Origin: Streptomyces sp. NBC_01439 | GTDB taxonomy: Bacteria; Actinomycetota; Actinomycetes; Streptomycetales; Streptomycetaceae | Length of the DNA stretch: 64,000 nt | Reading direction: 5' to 3' | NCBI RefSeq assembly: GCF_036227605.1 | Contig: NZ_CP109487.1 | Location: 2,170,001 to 2,234,000, forward strand | Shown: positions 49,954 through 57,470 of the stretch, piece after piece | Position numbering within the stretch: position 1 is the first letter of the stretch | Layout of the letters: every line of letters starts with the position of its first letter | Translations under genes and position numbers: made by a program | Notes under the pieces: model-generated | Databases searched by the model: none | Seen by the model: only the letters and a program-made list of their open reading frames with translations | Told to the model about the DNA's origin: nothing

Positions 49954-50792
49954 GGTTGTACGAGCCCTCCGTAGGCGTCGGGGCGGCGGTCGCGGTAGAA
50001 GGCCCACTGGTCGCGGACCTCCTTGATCAGGTCGAAGTCGAGGTCGCGGACGACGAGTTCCTCGTCCTTGTCGCTGGCGACCTCCCCGACGAACTGACCG
50101 CGGGGGTCGACGAAGTAGCTGGTGCCGTAGAAGTCGTTGTCGCCGTACTCCTCCTGGCCGACGCGGTTGATGGCCGCGACGAAGTACTCGTTGGCGACGG
50201 CGGAGGCGGGCTGCTCCAGCTGCCACAGGTACGCGGACAGGCCTCGGGAGGTGGCGGAGGGGTTGTAGACCAGCTGGGCTCCGGCCAGGCCCAGTTGGCG
50301 CCATCCCTCGGGGAAGTGGCGGTCGTAGCAGATGTAGACGCCGATCCGGCCGACGGCGGTGTCGAAGACGGGCCAGCCGAGGTTGCCCGGACGGAAGTAG
50401 TACTTCTCCCAGAACCCTTTGACCTGGGGGATGTGGTGCTTGCGGTACTTGCCCAGGTAGCTGCCGTCGGCATCGATGACGGCAGCGGTGTTGTAGTAGA
50501 AGCCCTCGCTCTCCAACTCGAAGACCGGTACGACGATCACCATGCCGGTCTCGCGGGCGAGGTCCTGCATGCGGCGTACGGTCGGGCCGTCGGGGACGGC
50601 CTCGGCCCAGCCGTAGTGCTCGGGCTCCTGGACCTGACAGAAGTAGGGGGCGTTGAAGACTTCTTGGAAGCCGATGATCTGCGCGCCCTGGGCGGCTGCC
50701 CGCCGCGCGTGCTCCTCGTGTTTGGCGATCATCGATTCGGTGTCTCCGGTCCAGGTGGCCTGGACCAGCGCGGCGCGGACGACTTGGGCCAT
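49950..50792 (-). CDS. Nitrilase-superfamily amidohydrolase, probable N-carbamoyl-beta-alanine amidohydrolase
   Basis: A 280-residue carbon-nitrogen hydrolase. The catalytic triad is Glu44 (GFQEVFNAPYF), Lys118 (YRKHHIPQVKGF) and Cys155 (YICYDRHFPEG), in the context typical of beta-ureidopropionase. It releases CO2 and ammonia from N-carbamoyl-beta-alanine made by HydA. ATG 50792 follows GAGGAG. It is the first gene of the operon; a composite palindrome 30-65 bp upstream probably controls it. Confidence 0.93.
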   Translation of the reverse strand: MAQVVRAALVQATWTGDTESMIAKHEEHARRAAAQGAQIIGFQEVFNAPYFCQVQEPEHYGWAEAVPDGPTVRRMQDLARETGMVIVVPVFELESEGFYYNTAAVIDADGSYLGKYRKHHIPQVKGFWEKYYFRPGNLGWPVFDTAVGRIGVYICYDRHFPEGWRQLGLAGAQLVYNPSATSRGLSAYLWQLEQPASAVANEYFVAAINRVGQEEYGDNDFYGTSYFVDPRGQFVGEVASDKDEELVVRDLDFDLIKEVRDQWAFYRDRRPDAYGGLVQP

Positions 50793-50821
50793 GAGCTGCT
50801 CCTCGCGACGGGAACGCCGAG

Positions 50822-50857
50822 TTCTACGCACGTAGACGGTGTGCGTAGGGAGTAGAA
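50822..50857 (+). promoter_or_regulatory. Composite palindrome upstream of the pyrimidine catabolism operon
   Basis: CTACGCAC (50824-50831) and GTGCGTAG (50841-50848) form an 8-bp inverted repeat. An overlapping outer pair TTCTAC / GTAGAA (50822-50827, 50852-50857) encloses it, and CGTAGA sits between. It lies 30-65 bp upstream of ATG 50792 and is a strong operator candidate. No regulator gene is adjacent. The rest of 50793-50969 shows nothing further. Confidence 0.55.
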
Positions 50858-50969
50858 CGTAGGCCTCGTCACACCGTGGGGCAAGACCGCCGTGCACGGT
50901 TGGAGTAGTCGATCACGTTACGTCGCCGCGCGGTCGAATGCGGTCACCAGGCGGGCGGGTTAGGTGCCC

Positions 50970-52508
50970 CTAGGGGGCGGCGATGCCCGCCACCCGCAGG
51001 GCGTGGACCAGATCGCGGTGCCGGGGTCCGGGGAGTGCCCGGGCCGCCCCGAGCAGGCGCGGGGCGAACCACTGCGGGTCGTGCCGGGCCAGGACCGCCG
51101 CCTCCTCGGCGGTGCGCACCCGGACGAAGGCGCCGAGCAGGGCGTCGGCCTCGCGGATCCGGCCGGCCCCGCCGAGGGCGAGCGCCGCCTCCGCGACCTC
51201 ACCGGCCGGGCGGGCCGCGGCCTGGCGCAGCAGGGCCTCGCAGTCGGCCTCCCGACCGGCGGCGCCGAGGGCGGCCGCGGCCGCCGCAAGTCGCTCGGGC
51301 GGGAGCGAGGCCGCCTCCCACAGCAGGGTGGCCCAGTCGGCCGCGAGCCCGGCCCGGGTCAGCTCGGCGGCGACTGCGGGCAGCTGCTCGGCGGGCCGGG
51401 CCGCGGCCTCGCACAGCAGGGCGTGCGCCTCGCCGCTACGACCCTGGGCGCGCAGGGCGAGCAGGGCGGCGGCGATGACTCCGGGGAAGCCCGCCGAAGG
51501 CCCCGCCGAGTGCGCGGGGTTCGGCGCGGCTTCGCCAGCGGCGGGCGCGTCACGGTCGGGGGCAGGGGTGGGGGCGGGGTCGGGGTCGTCCGGGAGGGCG
51601 AAGCGGGCTCCGCGCGGCGCGGGGAGCGCGGCGCCGGGACCGGAACCCGGCGTGCCGTCCCCACCGGGGTGTCCCGGCGGCGGGGTGAAGGCAGGGGCCA
51701 CGGGGGCCGCCGAGCCCGCGTACCGGGCGCCCCCGGCACGCCGCGCACCGCGCAGCCACCGCCCCTCGGCCCGGCCGACCGGCGGCTCGGCCCGTACGGG
51801 GGGTTCTTCGGCTGCGGCCGTGTCCGCCCGGTGGCCCGGCCCGGTACTCGGTGCGGTGTCCGGCCCGGCGCTCGGCCCGGCACTCGGTGCGGTGTCCGGC
51901 CCGGCGTTCGGTGCGGCGCTCGGCCCGGCATTCGCCTCCCGCTGCCGGGGTACCCCCGGTAACCACGGTGCGGCCTCCGGCCGCGCCGGCCACAGCCCGT
52001 CGGGGCCCACGTGCAGGGCCCGCAGGCGGGCGGCCAGGTCTTCGTGGCGAGCCACGGCGCGGGCCACGTCGTCCTGGACCCAAGCGAGTTCCCGGGTGAG
52101 GGCGTCCGTCTCGGCCCGGTCGGCGGCCCGGCCGAGCCGTACCGTCAGGTTCCGCAGGGCCGTCTGCGATGTGGCCCGCTGGGCCACCGCCGCCGCGAGC
52201 AGGGTCCGCAGCTCCCCCTCGCCGCCCGGCAGCCGGTCCCACACGGCGACGGCCGCCGCCCGCAGCTGGGCCGCGTATACGGTCTCCCGCGCAGCGAACT
52301 CCGCGCCCCGCGCCCCGGCCAGGTCCCGCAGCAGCGATTCGACCATGTCCCACGGGGGCATCGCCGCCCCGTCGAGACAGGCCTTCATCCCCTCCGGATC
52401 CCGGCGCAGGAACTCCCCGTACCAGCCCGCCCCGGGGTCCAGTCTCTGCGTCAGCCCCAGCAAGTACCCCGAGAGTTGACTGATCGCCAGCGAAGTCGCG
52501 GTCTCCAT
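50970..52508 (-). CDS. Ala/Pro-rich protein with C-terminal TPR/PPR-like repeats
   Basis: About 512 residues from ATG 52508 (METATSLAIS); a GTG at 52526 would add six. Three parts: a helical N-terminal region (about 1-180, with heptad-like ARHEDLAARLRAL), a low-complexity Ala/Pro/Gly middle (180-345) with short AGPSAGPDTAPS repeats, and a C-terminal array of ~34-residue helical pairs (LLCEAAARPAEQLPAVAAEL, LLRQAAARPAGEVAEAALAL) resembling TPR/PPR. No enzyme motif. Streptomyces homologues are often called UL36-like, which has no functional meaning. It starts 27-45 nt after the PPOX gene and may be co-transcribed. Confidence 0.75.
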   Translation of the reverse strand: METATSLAISQLSGYLLGLTQRLDPGAGWYGEFLRRDPEGMKACLDGAAMPPWDMVESLLRDLAGARGAEFAARETVYAAQLRAAAVAVWDRLPGGEGELRTLLAAAVAQRATSQTALRNLTVRLGRAADRAETDALTRELAWVQDDVARAVARHEDLAARLRALHVGPDGLWPARPEAAPWLPGVPRQREANAGPSAAPNAGPDTAPSAGPSAGPDTAPSTGPGHRADTAAAEEPPVRAEPPVGRAEGRWLRGARRAGGARYAGSAAPVAPAFTPPPGHPGGDGTPGSGPGAALPAPRGARFALPDDPDPAPTPAPDRDAPAAGEAAPNPAHSAGPSAGFPGVIAAALLALRAQGRSGEAHALLCEAAARPAEQLPAVAAELTRAGLAADWATLLWEAASLPPERLAAAAAALGAAGREADCEALLRQAAARPAGEVAEAALALGGAGRIREADALLGAFVRVRTAEEAAVLARHDPQWFAPRLLGAARALPGPRHRDLVHALRVAGIAAP

Positions 52509-52553
52509 GACCGCATTGGATCCCACCTGTGTTACGGGCGGGCTACGGGAATC

Positions 52554-52934
52554 TCAAAGCTTGACGGCGATCGCGGTGTGCGGACGCTTGCCCCGGCGCG
52601 CCAGGGCAGCGGGCACGTCCACCACCCAGAACTGCCAGGTGTACTTGCGGGACATCAGCTTCCGCACCCGCCGCAGCCCCGCCTCGCCGAGCAGCCGGGC
52701 CTCGCCCTCCCGCACCCGTGCCCCTTCCTCGACGCGCCCGCGCATGTCGCAGGCGGTGACGGTGACCCGCCCGTTGTTGCGGATCCGCTTGGCCTTCCAC
52801 GAATCGCTGCGCGTCCACACGTACAGCTCACCCCCGTCGGCGACCGCCCACACCGGTGTCGCCACGGGCGTGCCGTCCTTGCGGAAGGTGGTGAGGCTGA
52901 CGTACCGCGCCCTGCCGAGCTCTTCGAGATCCAT
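52554..52934 (-). CDS. PPOX-class F420-dependent oxidoreductase
   Basis: A 126-residue split-barrel flavin/deazaflavin reductase-like protein: RYVSLTTFRKDGTPVATPVW, ELYVWTRSDSWKAKRIRNNG, RVTVTACDMRGRV. This pattern matches the small actinobacterial F420-binding PPOX subgroup (Rv1155/Rv2074 type), which reduces biliverdin or other conjugated substrates. Start ATG 52934. Only 8 nt upstream lies the end of a MITE-like element, so its TTAGGGTG ribosome site and any promoter come from or across the insertion. Confidence 0.9.
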   Translation of the reverse strand: MDLEELGRARYVSLTTFRKDGTPVATPVWAVADGGELYVWTRSDSWKAKRIRNNGRVTVTACDMRGRVEEGARVREGEARLLGEAGLRRVRKLMSRKYTWQFWVVDVPAALARRGKRPHTAIAVKL

Positions 52935-52942
52935 GTCCGCAC

Positions 52943-53139
52943 CCTAAGGGCTGTCCCGTAATCCGCGGTGGGTCAGCGCGCGGCGTCAGATGCGGTGCAT
53001 CTCCCCCAGCTACCGCTGGGAGGGGCCCCCGGGCGGAGGGTCGTCCTCATACTGGGCGTATTAGGGCGATCCCGACAACGCGGCGAGGTGCCGTAGCTGG
53101 CGCCGCGCGCCCGCCGGGGATTGCGGGACAGCCCTTAGG
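52943..53139. mobile_element. MITE-like element with 22-bp terminal inverted repeats
   Basis: The ends at 52943-52964 and 53118-53139 are inverted repeats matching at 21 of 22 positions, sharing AGGGCTGTCCCGYAATCC, with a further GCGCGCGGCG/CGCCGCGCGC match inside. Flanking TA on both sides could be a target duplication. The 197-bp element has no gene. It contains the dispersed block CTCCCCCAGCTACCGCTGGG (about 52999-53018). Ends of this kind are familiar from IS5/IS630-type Streptomyces elements (recollection). It fills the whole gap between the PPOX start and the alginate-lyase-like stop. Confidence 0.75.
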
Positions 53140-53142
53140 CCG

Positions 53143-54342
53143 TCAGGCGGGCGGGGTCTCTCCGTGGCTGACCGTTTCCCACGCCACGAACAGTTCGTCC
53201 GTCCCGGCCGGCCGGGTCTTCTCGACCAGGGCGCGGGTGTACGGGAGCTTCGCGCCGGTCCGGGTCTCGTAGTGGTGCAGGGCCACCTCCAGGTCGGGCC
53301 CCATGGTCCGCTCCACCTTGCCCCCGCACAGCCACGGCGGGGCCTTCGCCCCGAGCTGGTACTTCGCGTGGAACTCCAGCGCGGTGCGCAGCCGGGCGGA
53401 CTGCTCGCCGTACAGGTCGACGCCCTGGTGCCAGGCGGTCTCGGCGATGTGCGCGGACGCGGCGAGCGCGTAGCCGACGTGCATCAGGTTGCGGCAGGTC
53501 TCCTGGGCGATGCCGTCGACGTAGGTGCCCTGGTCGAACCAGTACGCCTTGACCTGGGCGGCCGTCTGGATGGCGGCGGACCGCGGGGACATCGGGCGGG
53601 GGCCGTCCATCCGGAGGTAGAAGTACGCCGGCACGCGCGCCCGGAACCGCTCCAGGGACTCCCGGAAGATCGCCTGGTCCTCCAGGAAGACGGCGATGGA
53701 GACGGCGGCGTCGGTCATGGCCAGTTCCCAGTTGCCGTTGTAGGCGGGCACCTGGGCGCGGACGGCCGGCAGGTAGGCCGTGCGCAGCATCTGCTTGAAC
53801 CGGGTGACCCGGGGCTCCGCCCAGTCCGGGTAGTCGGCGTGCATGATCTCGGCGGCCCGCGCCCAGCTGGATCCGGACCAGGCGGCCTGGAGTCCGGCGT
53901 TGTCCTCGCGGTGCTTCTTCATCACGGCCGACCAGGCGTCCATGATCTGCACGGCCTTGCGCGCATGGGCGGCCCTGCCGTTCACCGACCACAGCAGGGC
54001 GTGGCTGTAGGCGGCGATCGCGTCCTGTCGTTCGTCGAGACAGGACTGCGGCCCGCTGTTGAAGGGGCAGGGGACCACGTCGGCCGGGTGCGGGGTGTAG
54101 TCGAGCGAGGCGTAGCGGCTGCCGAGGAGCGCCCGGTAGGCGGAGAGCCAGGGTTCCTTGCCGGCCGCGACCATCTGCTTCGCCTGCCGCAACTGGCCGT
54201 GGCTGACGACGACGCCGGGGTGGTGGAAGACCACGTCGCCGGCACGGTGGCGGTCTTCGGGGGCGGTGCACGCCGCGAGCAGCAGGCCGCCCGCGAGGAG
54301 GGCACCGACGACTGCGAAACCGACTCGCTTGGAAGCGTTCAT
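53143..54342 (-). CDS. Alginate-lyase-family lipoprotein
   Basis: A 399-residue secreted lipoprotein: Lys/Arg N-terminus, hydrophobic core, lipobox LLLAACTA with Cys25. The mature part is an alpha-toroid-like domain as in alginate lyases of PL5 and related families: VVFHHPGVVVSHGQLRQAK, YNGNWELAMTDAAVSIAVFL, FDQGTYVDGIAQETCRNLMH, YALAASAHIAETAWHQGVDL. Asn/His/Arg/Tyr residues in the NWELA and RNLMH regions are where such lyases place catalytic residues. It probably acts on uronate-containing polysaccharides outside the cell. Start ATG 54342. Confidence 0.88.
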   Translation of the reverse strand: MNASKRVGFAVVGALLAGGLLLAACTAPEDRHRAGDVVFHHPGVVVSHGQLRQAKQMVAAGKEPWLSAYRALLGSRYASLDYTPHPADVVPCPFNSGPQSCLDERQDAIAAYSHALLWSVNGRAAHARKAVQIMDAWSAVMKKHREDNAGLQAAWSGSSWARAAEIMHADYPDWAEPRVTRFKQMLRTAYLPAVRAQVPAYNGNWELAMTDAAVSIAVFLEDQAIFRESLERFRARVPAYFYLRMDGPRPMSPRSAAIQTAAQVKAYWFDQGTYVDGIAQETCRNLMHVGYALAASAHIAETAWHQGVDLYGEQSARLRTALEFHAKYQLGAKAPPWLCGGKVERTMGPDLEVALHHYETRTGAKLPYTRALVEKTRPAGTDELFVAWETVSHGETPPA

Positions 54343-54459
54343 GGCTGACACGCCTTCACGCTTGCCCCGCGCTCCGCACCTCCCACCGCCCATTGGGCCG
54401 TCTGGCCGCCGGGCCCGCCCGAACGGCAGGCCGGGACGTGCCTCAGGCCGAAACGTACC

Positions 54460-54711
54460 TCAGGCCGGGACGGCGGCGCAGCGTCGCAGCAGATCGTCCA
54501 GCGAGAGGCCGAGCGCCGCGGCGAGGGCGGCGACCGTGAAGAAGGCGGGGGTGGGTGCCCGGCCGGTCTCGATCTTCCGCAGCGTCTCGGCGGAGAGCCC
54601 GGCGCCGGCCGCGACCTCGACCATGCTCCGGTCGCCGCGGGCCTCGCGCAGCAGGACGCCGAGCCGCTCGCCGCGCTCGCGCTCTTCGGGGGTGAGGGGG
54701 GTTCGGACCAT
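54460..54711 (-). CDS. XRE-type helix-turn-helix regulator
   Basis: An 83-residue Cro/C1-type DNA-binding protein that is little more than an HTH: RLGVLLREARGDRSMVEVAA, GAGLSAETLRKIETGRAPTP, ALAAALGLSLDDLLRR. No effector domain. Start ATG 54711. It is divergent from a methionine aminopeptidase gene across 64 bp containing an AT-rich 42-bp palindrome, so control of both genes by this protein is likely. Confidence 0.92.
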   Translation of the reverse strand: MVRTPLTPEERERGERLGVLLREARGDRSMVEVAAGAGLSAETLRKIETGRAPTPAFFTVAALAAALGLSLDDLLRRCAAVPA

Positions 54712-54732
54712 GCGCCCATCCTACCCCGCACA

Positions 54733-54774
54733 CCAATAACTATCCCGTTATTTTTATACCGGTATAGTTATTGG
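54733..54774 (+). promoter_or_regulatory. Strong palindromic operator between the XRE regulator and map
   Basis: CCAATAACTAT (54733-54743) and ATAGTTATTGG (54764-54774) are perfect complements, and the inner ATACCGGTAT (54757-54766) is palindromic too. Its second arm ends 1 nt before the map start codon, so binding would block both promoter and ribosome. The AT content is exceptional for this window, and TATACC-type -10 boxes for both directions can be drawn inside it. Confidence 0.75.
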
Positions 54775-54775
54775 C

Positions 54776-55543
54776 ATGGTGAAACTGAAGACGGACCGAG
54801 AGATCGACGAGATGCGGGCCGCGGGCCGGGTGGTGGCCCGCGCCCTGGCCGCCGTACGGGAGGCCGCCGACGTGGGGGTGTCCCTGCGGGACCTGGACCG
54901 GGTGGCCCGCGAGGTGCTCCGCGGGGCCGGTGCCACATCGCCCTTCCTGGGCTACCGGCCGCCGTTCGCGCCCGTGCCCTTCCCCGCCGTGGTGTGCGTC
55001 TCGGTGAACGACGCGATCGTGCACGGCATCCCCGACGACTACCGGCTGCGGGGCGGCGACCTGGTCAGCGTCGATTGCGGGGCGGAGCTCGGCGGCTGGA
55101 CCGGGGACGCGGCGGTCAGCTTCACCGTCGGTCCCGCCCGGCCCGCCGACCTCCGGCTGATCGAAACCTCCGAGGCGGCCCTCGCCGCCGGGATCGCCGC
55201 CGCCGTGCCCGGGAACCGGATCGGCGACATCGCCCACGCGATCGGCACCACCTGCCGCGCCGCCGGGTACGGAGTGCCGGACGGCTTCGGCGGTCACGGC
55301 ATCGGCCGCACCATGCACGAGGACCCGGGCGTGCCCAACGAGGGCCCGCCGGGACGCGGCATGAAGCTGCGCCCCGGCCTGGTCCTGGCCATCGAGCCGA
55401 TGCTGATCTCGGGCGGTACGGACGACTACGCGTGCGACGCGGACGGCTGGACCCTGCGGACCGTCGACGGCAGCCGCGCCGCGCACTCGGAGCACACGGT
55501 CGCGATCACCGCCGACGGCCCGCGGATCCTCACCACCCTCTGA
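54776..55543 (+). CDS. map: Type I methionine aminopeptidase
   Basis: A 255-residue pita-bread metalloprotease that removes N-terminal Met. The five metal ligands are visible: Asp in VSVDCGAEL, Asp in GWTGDAAVSF, His in GFGGHGIGRTMHEDPG, Glu in LAIEPMLISGG and Glu in AHSEHTVAIT. Streptomyces genomes usually carry an essential copy in the ribosomal-protein region, so this is probably a paralogue. ATG 54776 lies directly at the edge of the palindrome, with no ordinary ribosome site, so translation may be leaderless. Confidence 0.95.
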   Translation: MVKLKTDREIDEMRAAGRVVARALAAVREAADVGVSLRDLDRVAREVLRGAGATSPFLGYRPPFAPVPFPAVVCVSVNDAIVHGIPDDYRLRGGDLVSVDCGAELGGWTGDAAVSFTVGPARPADLRLIETSEAALAAGIAAAVPGNRIGDIAHAIGTTCRAAGYGVPDGFGGHGIGRTMHEDPGVPNEGPPGRGMKLRPGLVLAIEPMLISGGTDDYACDADGWTLRTVDGSRAAHSEHTVAITADGPRILTTL

Positions 55544-55569
55544 GCCGGCTCCCGAACCGACTGCGGCCG

Positions 55570-57369
55570 CTACGGCTTCCCGTGCGGGTGGACCACCATC
55601 GCCGAGCCGCCGCCCCGGCGACTGGTCTCGGCCGCCGCCAGCCAGCGCCCGTCCGGCAGCCGCTGGACGCCGGTGGCCGCGCCGATCTCCGGGTTCTGCC
55701 GGAAGCCCTGGCCGATCGCCTCCAGCTCCGCGCGCAGCGGGCTATTCCACAGGCCCGGCTCCAGCTCGGTGGTGGTTTGGTTGCGCTGACTGGCCCGCGG
55801 CGCGGCGATCGCGTCGACCAGCGGCAGACCCCGGTCCAGGTGGCCGATCAGGGTCTGCAGCACGGTGGTGATGATGGTGGCGCCGCCCGGGGAGCCCACC
55901 GCGAGCACCGGGCGGCCGTCCTCCAGCACGATCGTCGGGGACATGGAGGAGCGCGGCCGCTTGCCGGGGCCGGGCAGGTTCGGGTCCGGGACCCCGGGCG
56001 CGGCCGGGGCGAAGGAGAAGTCGGTCAGCTCGTTGTTCAGCAGGAAGCCGCGTCCGGGAACGGTGATGGCGCTCCCCCCGGTGGACTCGATGGTCAGGGT
56101 GTACGCGACCACGTTGCCCCAGCGGTCGGCCGCCGTCAGGTGCGTGGTGTTCTCCCCTTCGTACGTGGTCGGGGCGGCCTGACCGGAGCCGCCGCAGGCC
56201 GCCGGGTGGCGCGGGTCACCGGGGGCCAGCGGGCTGGTCAGCGTACGGTCCGGTGCGATCAGGCAGCCGCGCGAGTCGGCGAACCGCTGCGAGAGCAGTT
56301 GGCGGGTGGGCACGTCGACGGCTGCCGGGTCGCCGACCCAACGGCCCCGGTCGGCGAAGGAGATCCGCGAAGCCTCGATGAAGCGGTGCAGGTACTGCGT
56401 CTCGGACAGCTTCGAGAGGTCGGTCCGCTCCAGGATGTTCAGCGCCTCGCCGACCGTGGTGCCGCCGGAGGAGGACGGAGCCATGCTGTACACGTCCAGG
56501 CCGCGGTAGTTCACCCGGGTCGGGTCCTGCCGTTTGGTCGCGTACGCGCGCAGGTCGGCGGTGGTCAGGTCGCCGGGGCGGACCTTGCGGGTGGCCGCCG
56601 GGTCCACCGGGGGCGTCCGCACGGCCCGGACGATGTCCTCGGCGAGGGGGCCGCGGTAGAGGGCGCCGGTCCCCTTGCGGCCGAGTTCGGCGTAGGTGGC
56701 GGCCAGGTCCGGGTTCTTGAAGGTGGAGCCGACCACCGGCAGTGCGCCGCCGGGCAGGAACAGCTCCTTGGTCGCCGGGAAGTCCTTGAAGCGGTCCTGG
56801 TTGAGCTCGGTCTGGGCCCGGAAGGTGCTGTCCACCACGAAGCCCTCGCGGGCCAGTTTCTCGGCGGGTTTCAGCAGCTTGTCGAGCGGGCGGGTGCCCC
56901 AGGCGTCGAGGGCGCTCTTCCAGGTGGCGGGGGTGCCGGGCACGCCGACGCCGCGGCCGCTGGTCTGGCCCTCGGCGAAGGGGATGGGGAGGCCGTTCTC
57001 CTGGAAGAGGGTCTCGGTGGCCGTGGCGGGGGCGGTCTCGCGGCCGTCGATCGTGTGCACCCGGCGCGAGCGGGCGTCGTAGTAGACGAAGTAGCCGCCT
57101 CCGCCGATGCCCGCCGAGTAGGGCTCGGTCACCCCGAGCGCGGCGGCGGTGGCGACCGCCGCGTCCACGGCGTTGCCGCCGGAGCGCAGGACGGCGATGC
57201 CCGCGGCGGAGGCGTCGGCGTCCACGCTGGCGACCGCCCCGCCGTAGCCGGCGGCGACCGGCACCTTGGCCGGTGCGGCGGTCGTGGTGGGCGGGGCCGC
57301 GGCCCCGGTGGAGACGAGCGCCCCGGCGAGGGCGACGAGTGCTAACTGACGTGCGGCGGGAGCACGCAT
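55570..57369 (-). CDS. ggt: Gamma-glutamyltransferase
   Basis: A 599-residue secreted Ntn-hydrolase that transfers or hydrolyses gamma-glutamyl groups of glutathione and related peptides. Sec signal peptide at residues 1-24 (ARQLALVALAGALVSTGAAA). The proenzyme cleaves itself before the catalytic Thr in YEGENTTHLTAADRWGN, giving large and small subunits. SGGNAVDAAVATAAALGVTE and GIGGGGYFVYYD are N-terminal landmarks. ATG 57369 follows GGAGG. Actinobacteria lack glutathione in bulk, so mycothiol conjugates or poly-glutamate are plausible substrates. Confidence 0.95.
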   Translation of the reverse strand: MRAPAARQLALVALAGALVSTGAAAPPTTTAAPAKVPVAAGYGGAVASVDADASAAGIAVLRSGGNAVDAAVATAAALGVTEPYSAGIGGGGYFVYYDARSRRVHTIDGRETAPATATETLFQENGLPIPFAEGQTSGRGVGVPGTPATWKSALDAWGTRPLDKLLKPAEKLAREGFVVDSTFRAQTELNQDRFKDFPATKELFLPGGALPVVGSTFKNPDLAATYAELGRKGTGALYRGPLAEDIVRAVRTPPVDPAATRKVRPGDLTTADLRAYATKRQDPTRVNYRGLDVYSMAPSSSGGTTVGEALNILERTDLSKLSETQYLHRFIEASRISFADRGRWVGDPAAVDVPTRQLLSQRFADSRGCLIAPDRTLTSPLAPGDPRHPAACGGSGQAAPTTYEGENTTHLTAADRWGNVVAYTLTIESTGGSAITVPGRGFLLNNELTDFSFAPAAPGVPDPNLPGPGKRPRSSMSPTIVLEDGRPVLAVGSPGGATIITTVLQTLIGHLDRGLPLVDAIAAPRASQRNQTTTELEPGLWNSPLRAELEAIGQGFRQNPEIGAATGVQRLPDGRWLAAAETSRRGGGSAMVVHPHGKP

Positions 57370-57470
57370 GCGGTTCCTCCGGTCGACGGCCGGTCAGGTC
57401 TGGTTGGCGCAGCGTAACTTCACCGCACCCCCCGCGTCAGGAAGGCGGCCCGGCCGCTACCATCCGCCGC

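Noticed and set aside
52943..53139. A complete insertion sequence
   Set aside because: The interval between the terminal repeats is only about 150 bp and has no transposase-like frame.
54460..55543. Toxin-antitoxin pair
   Set aside because: The HTH partner is a complete methionine aminopeptidase with all five metal ligands; the genes are divergent rather than co-directional and no toxin fold is seen.
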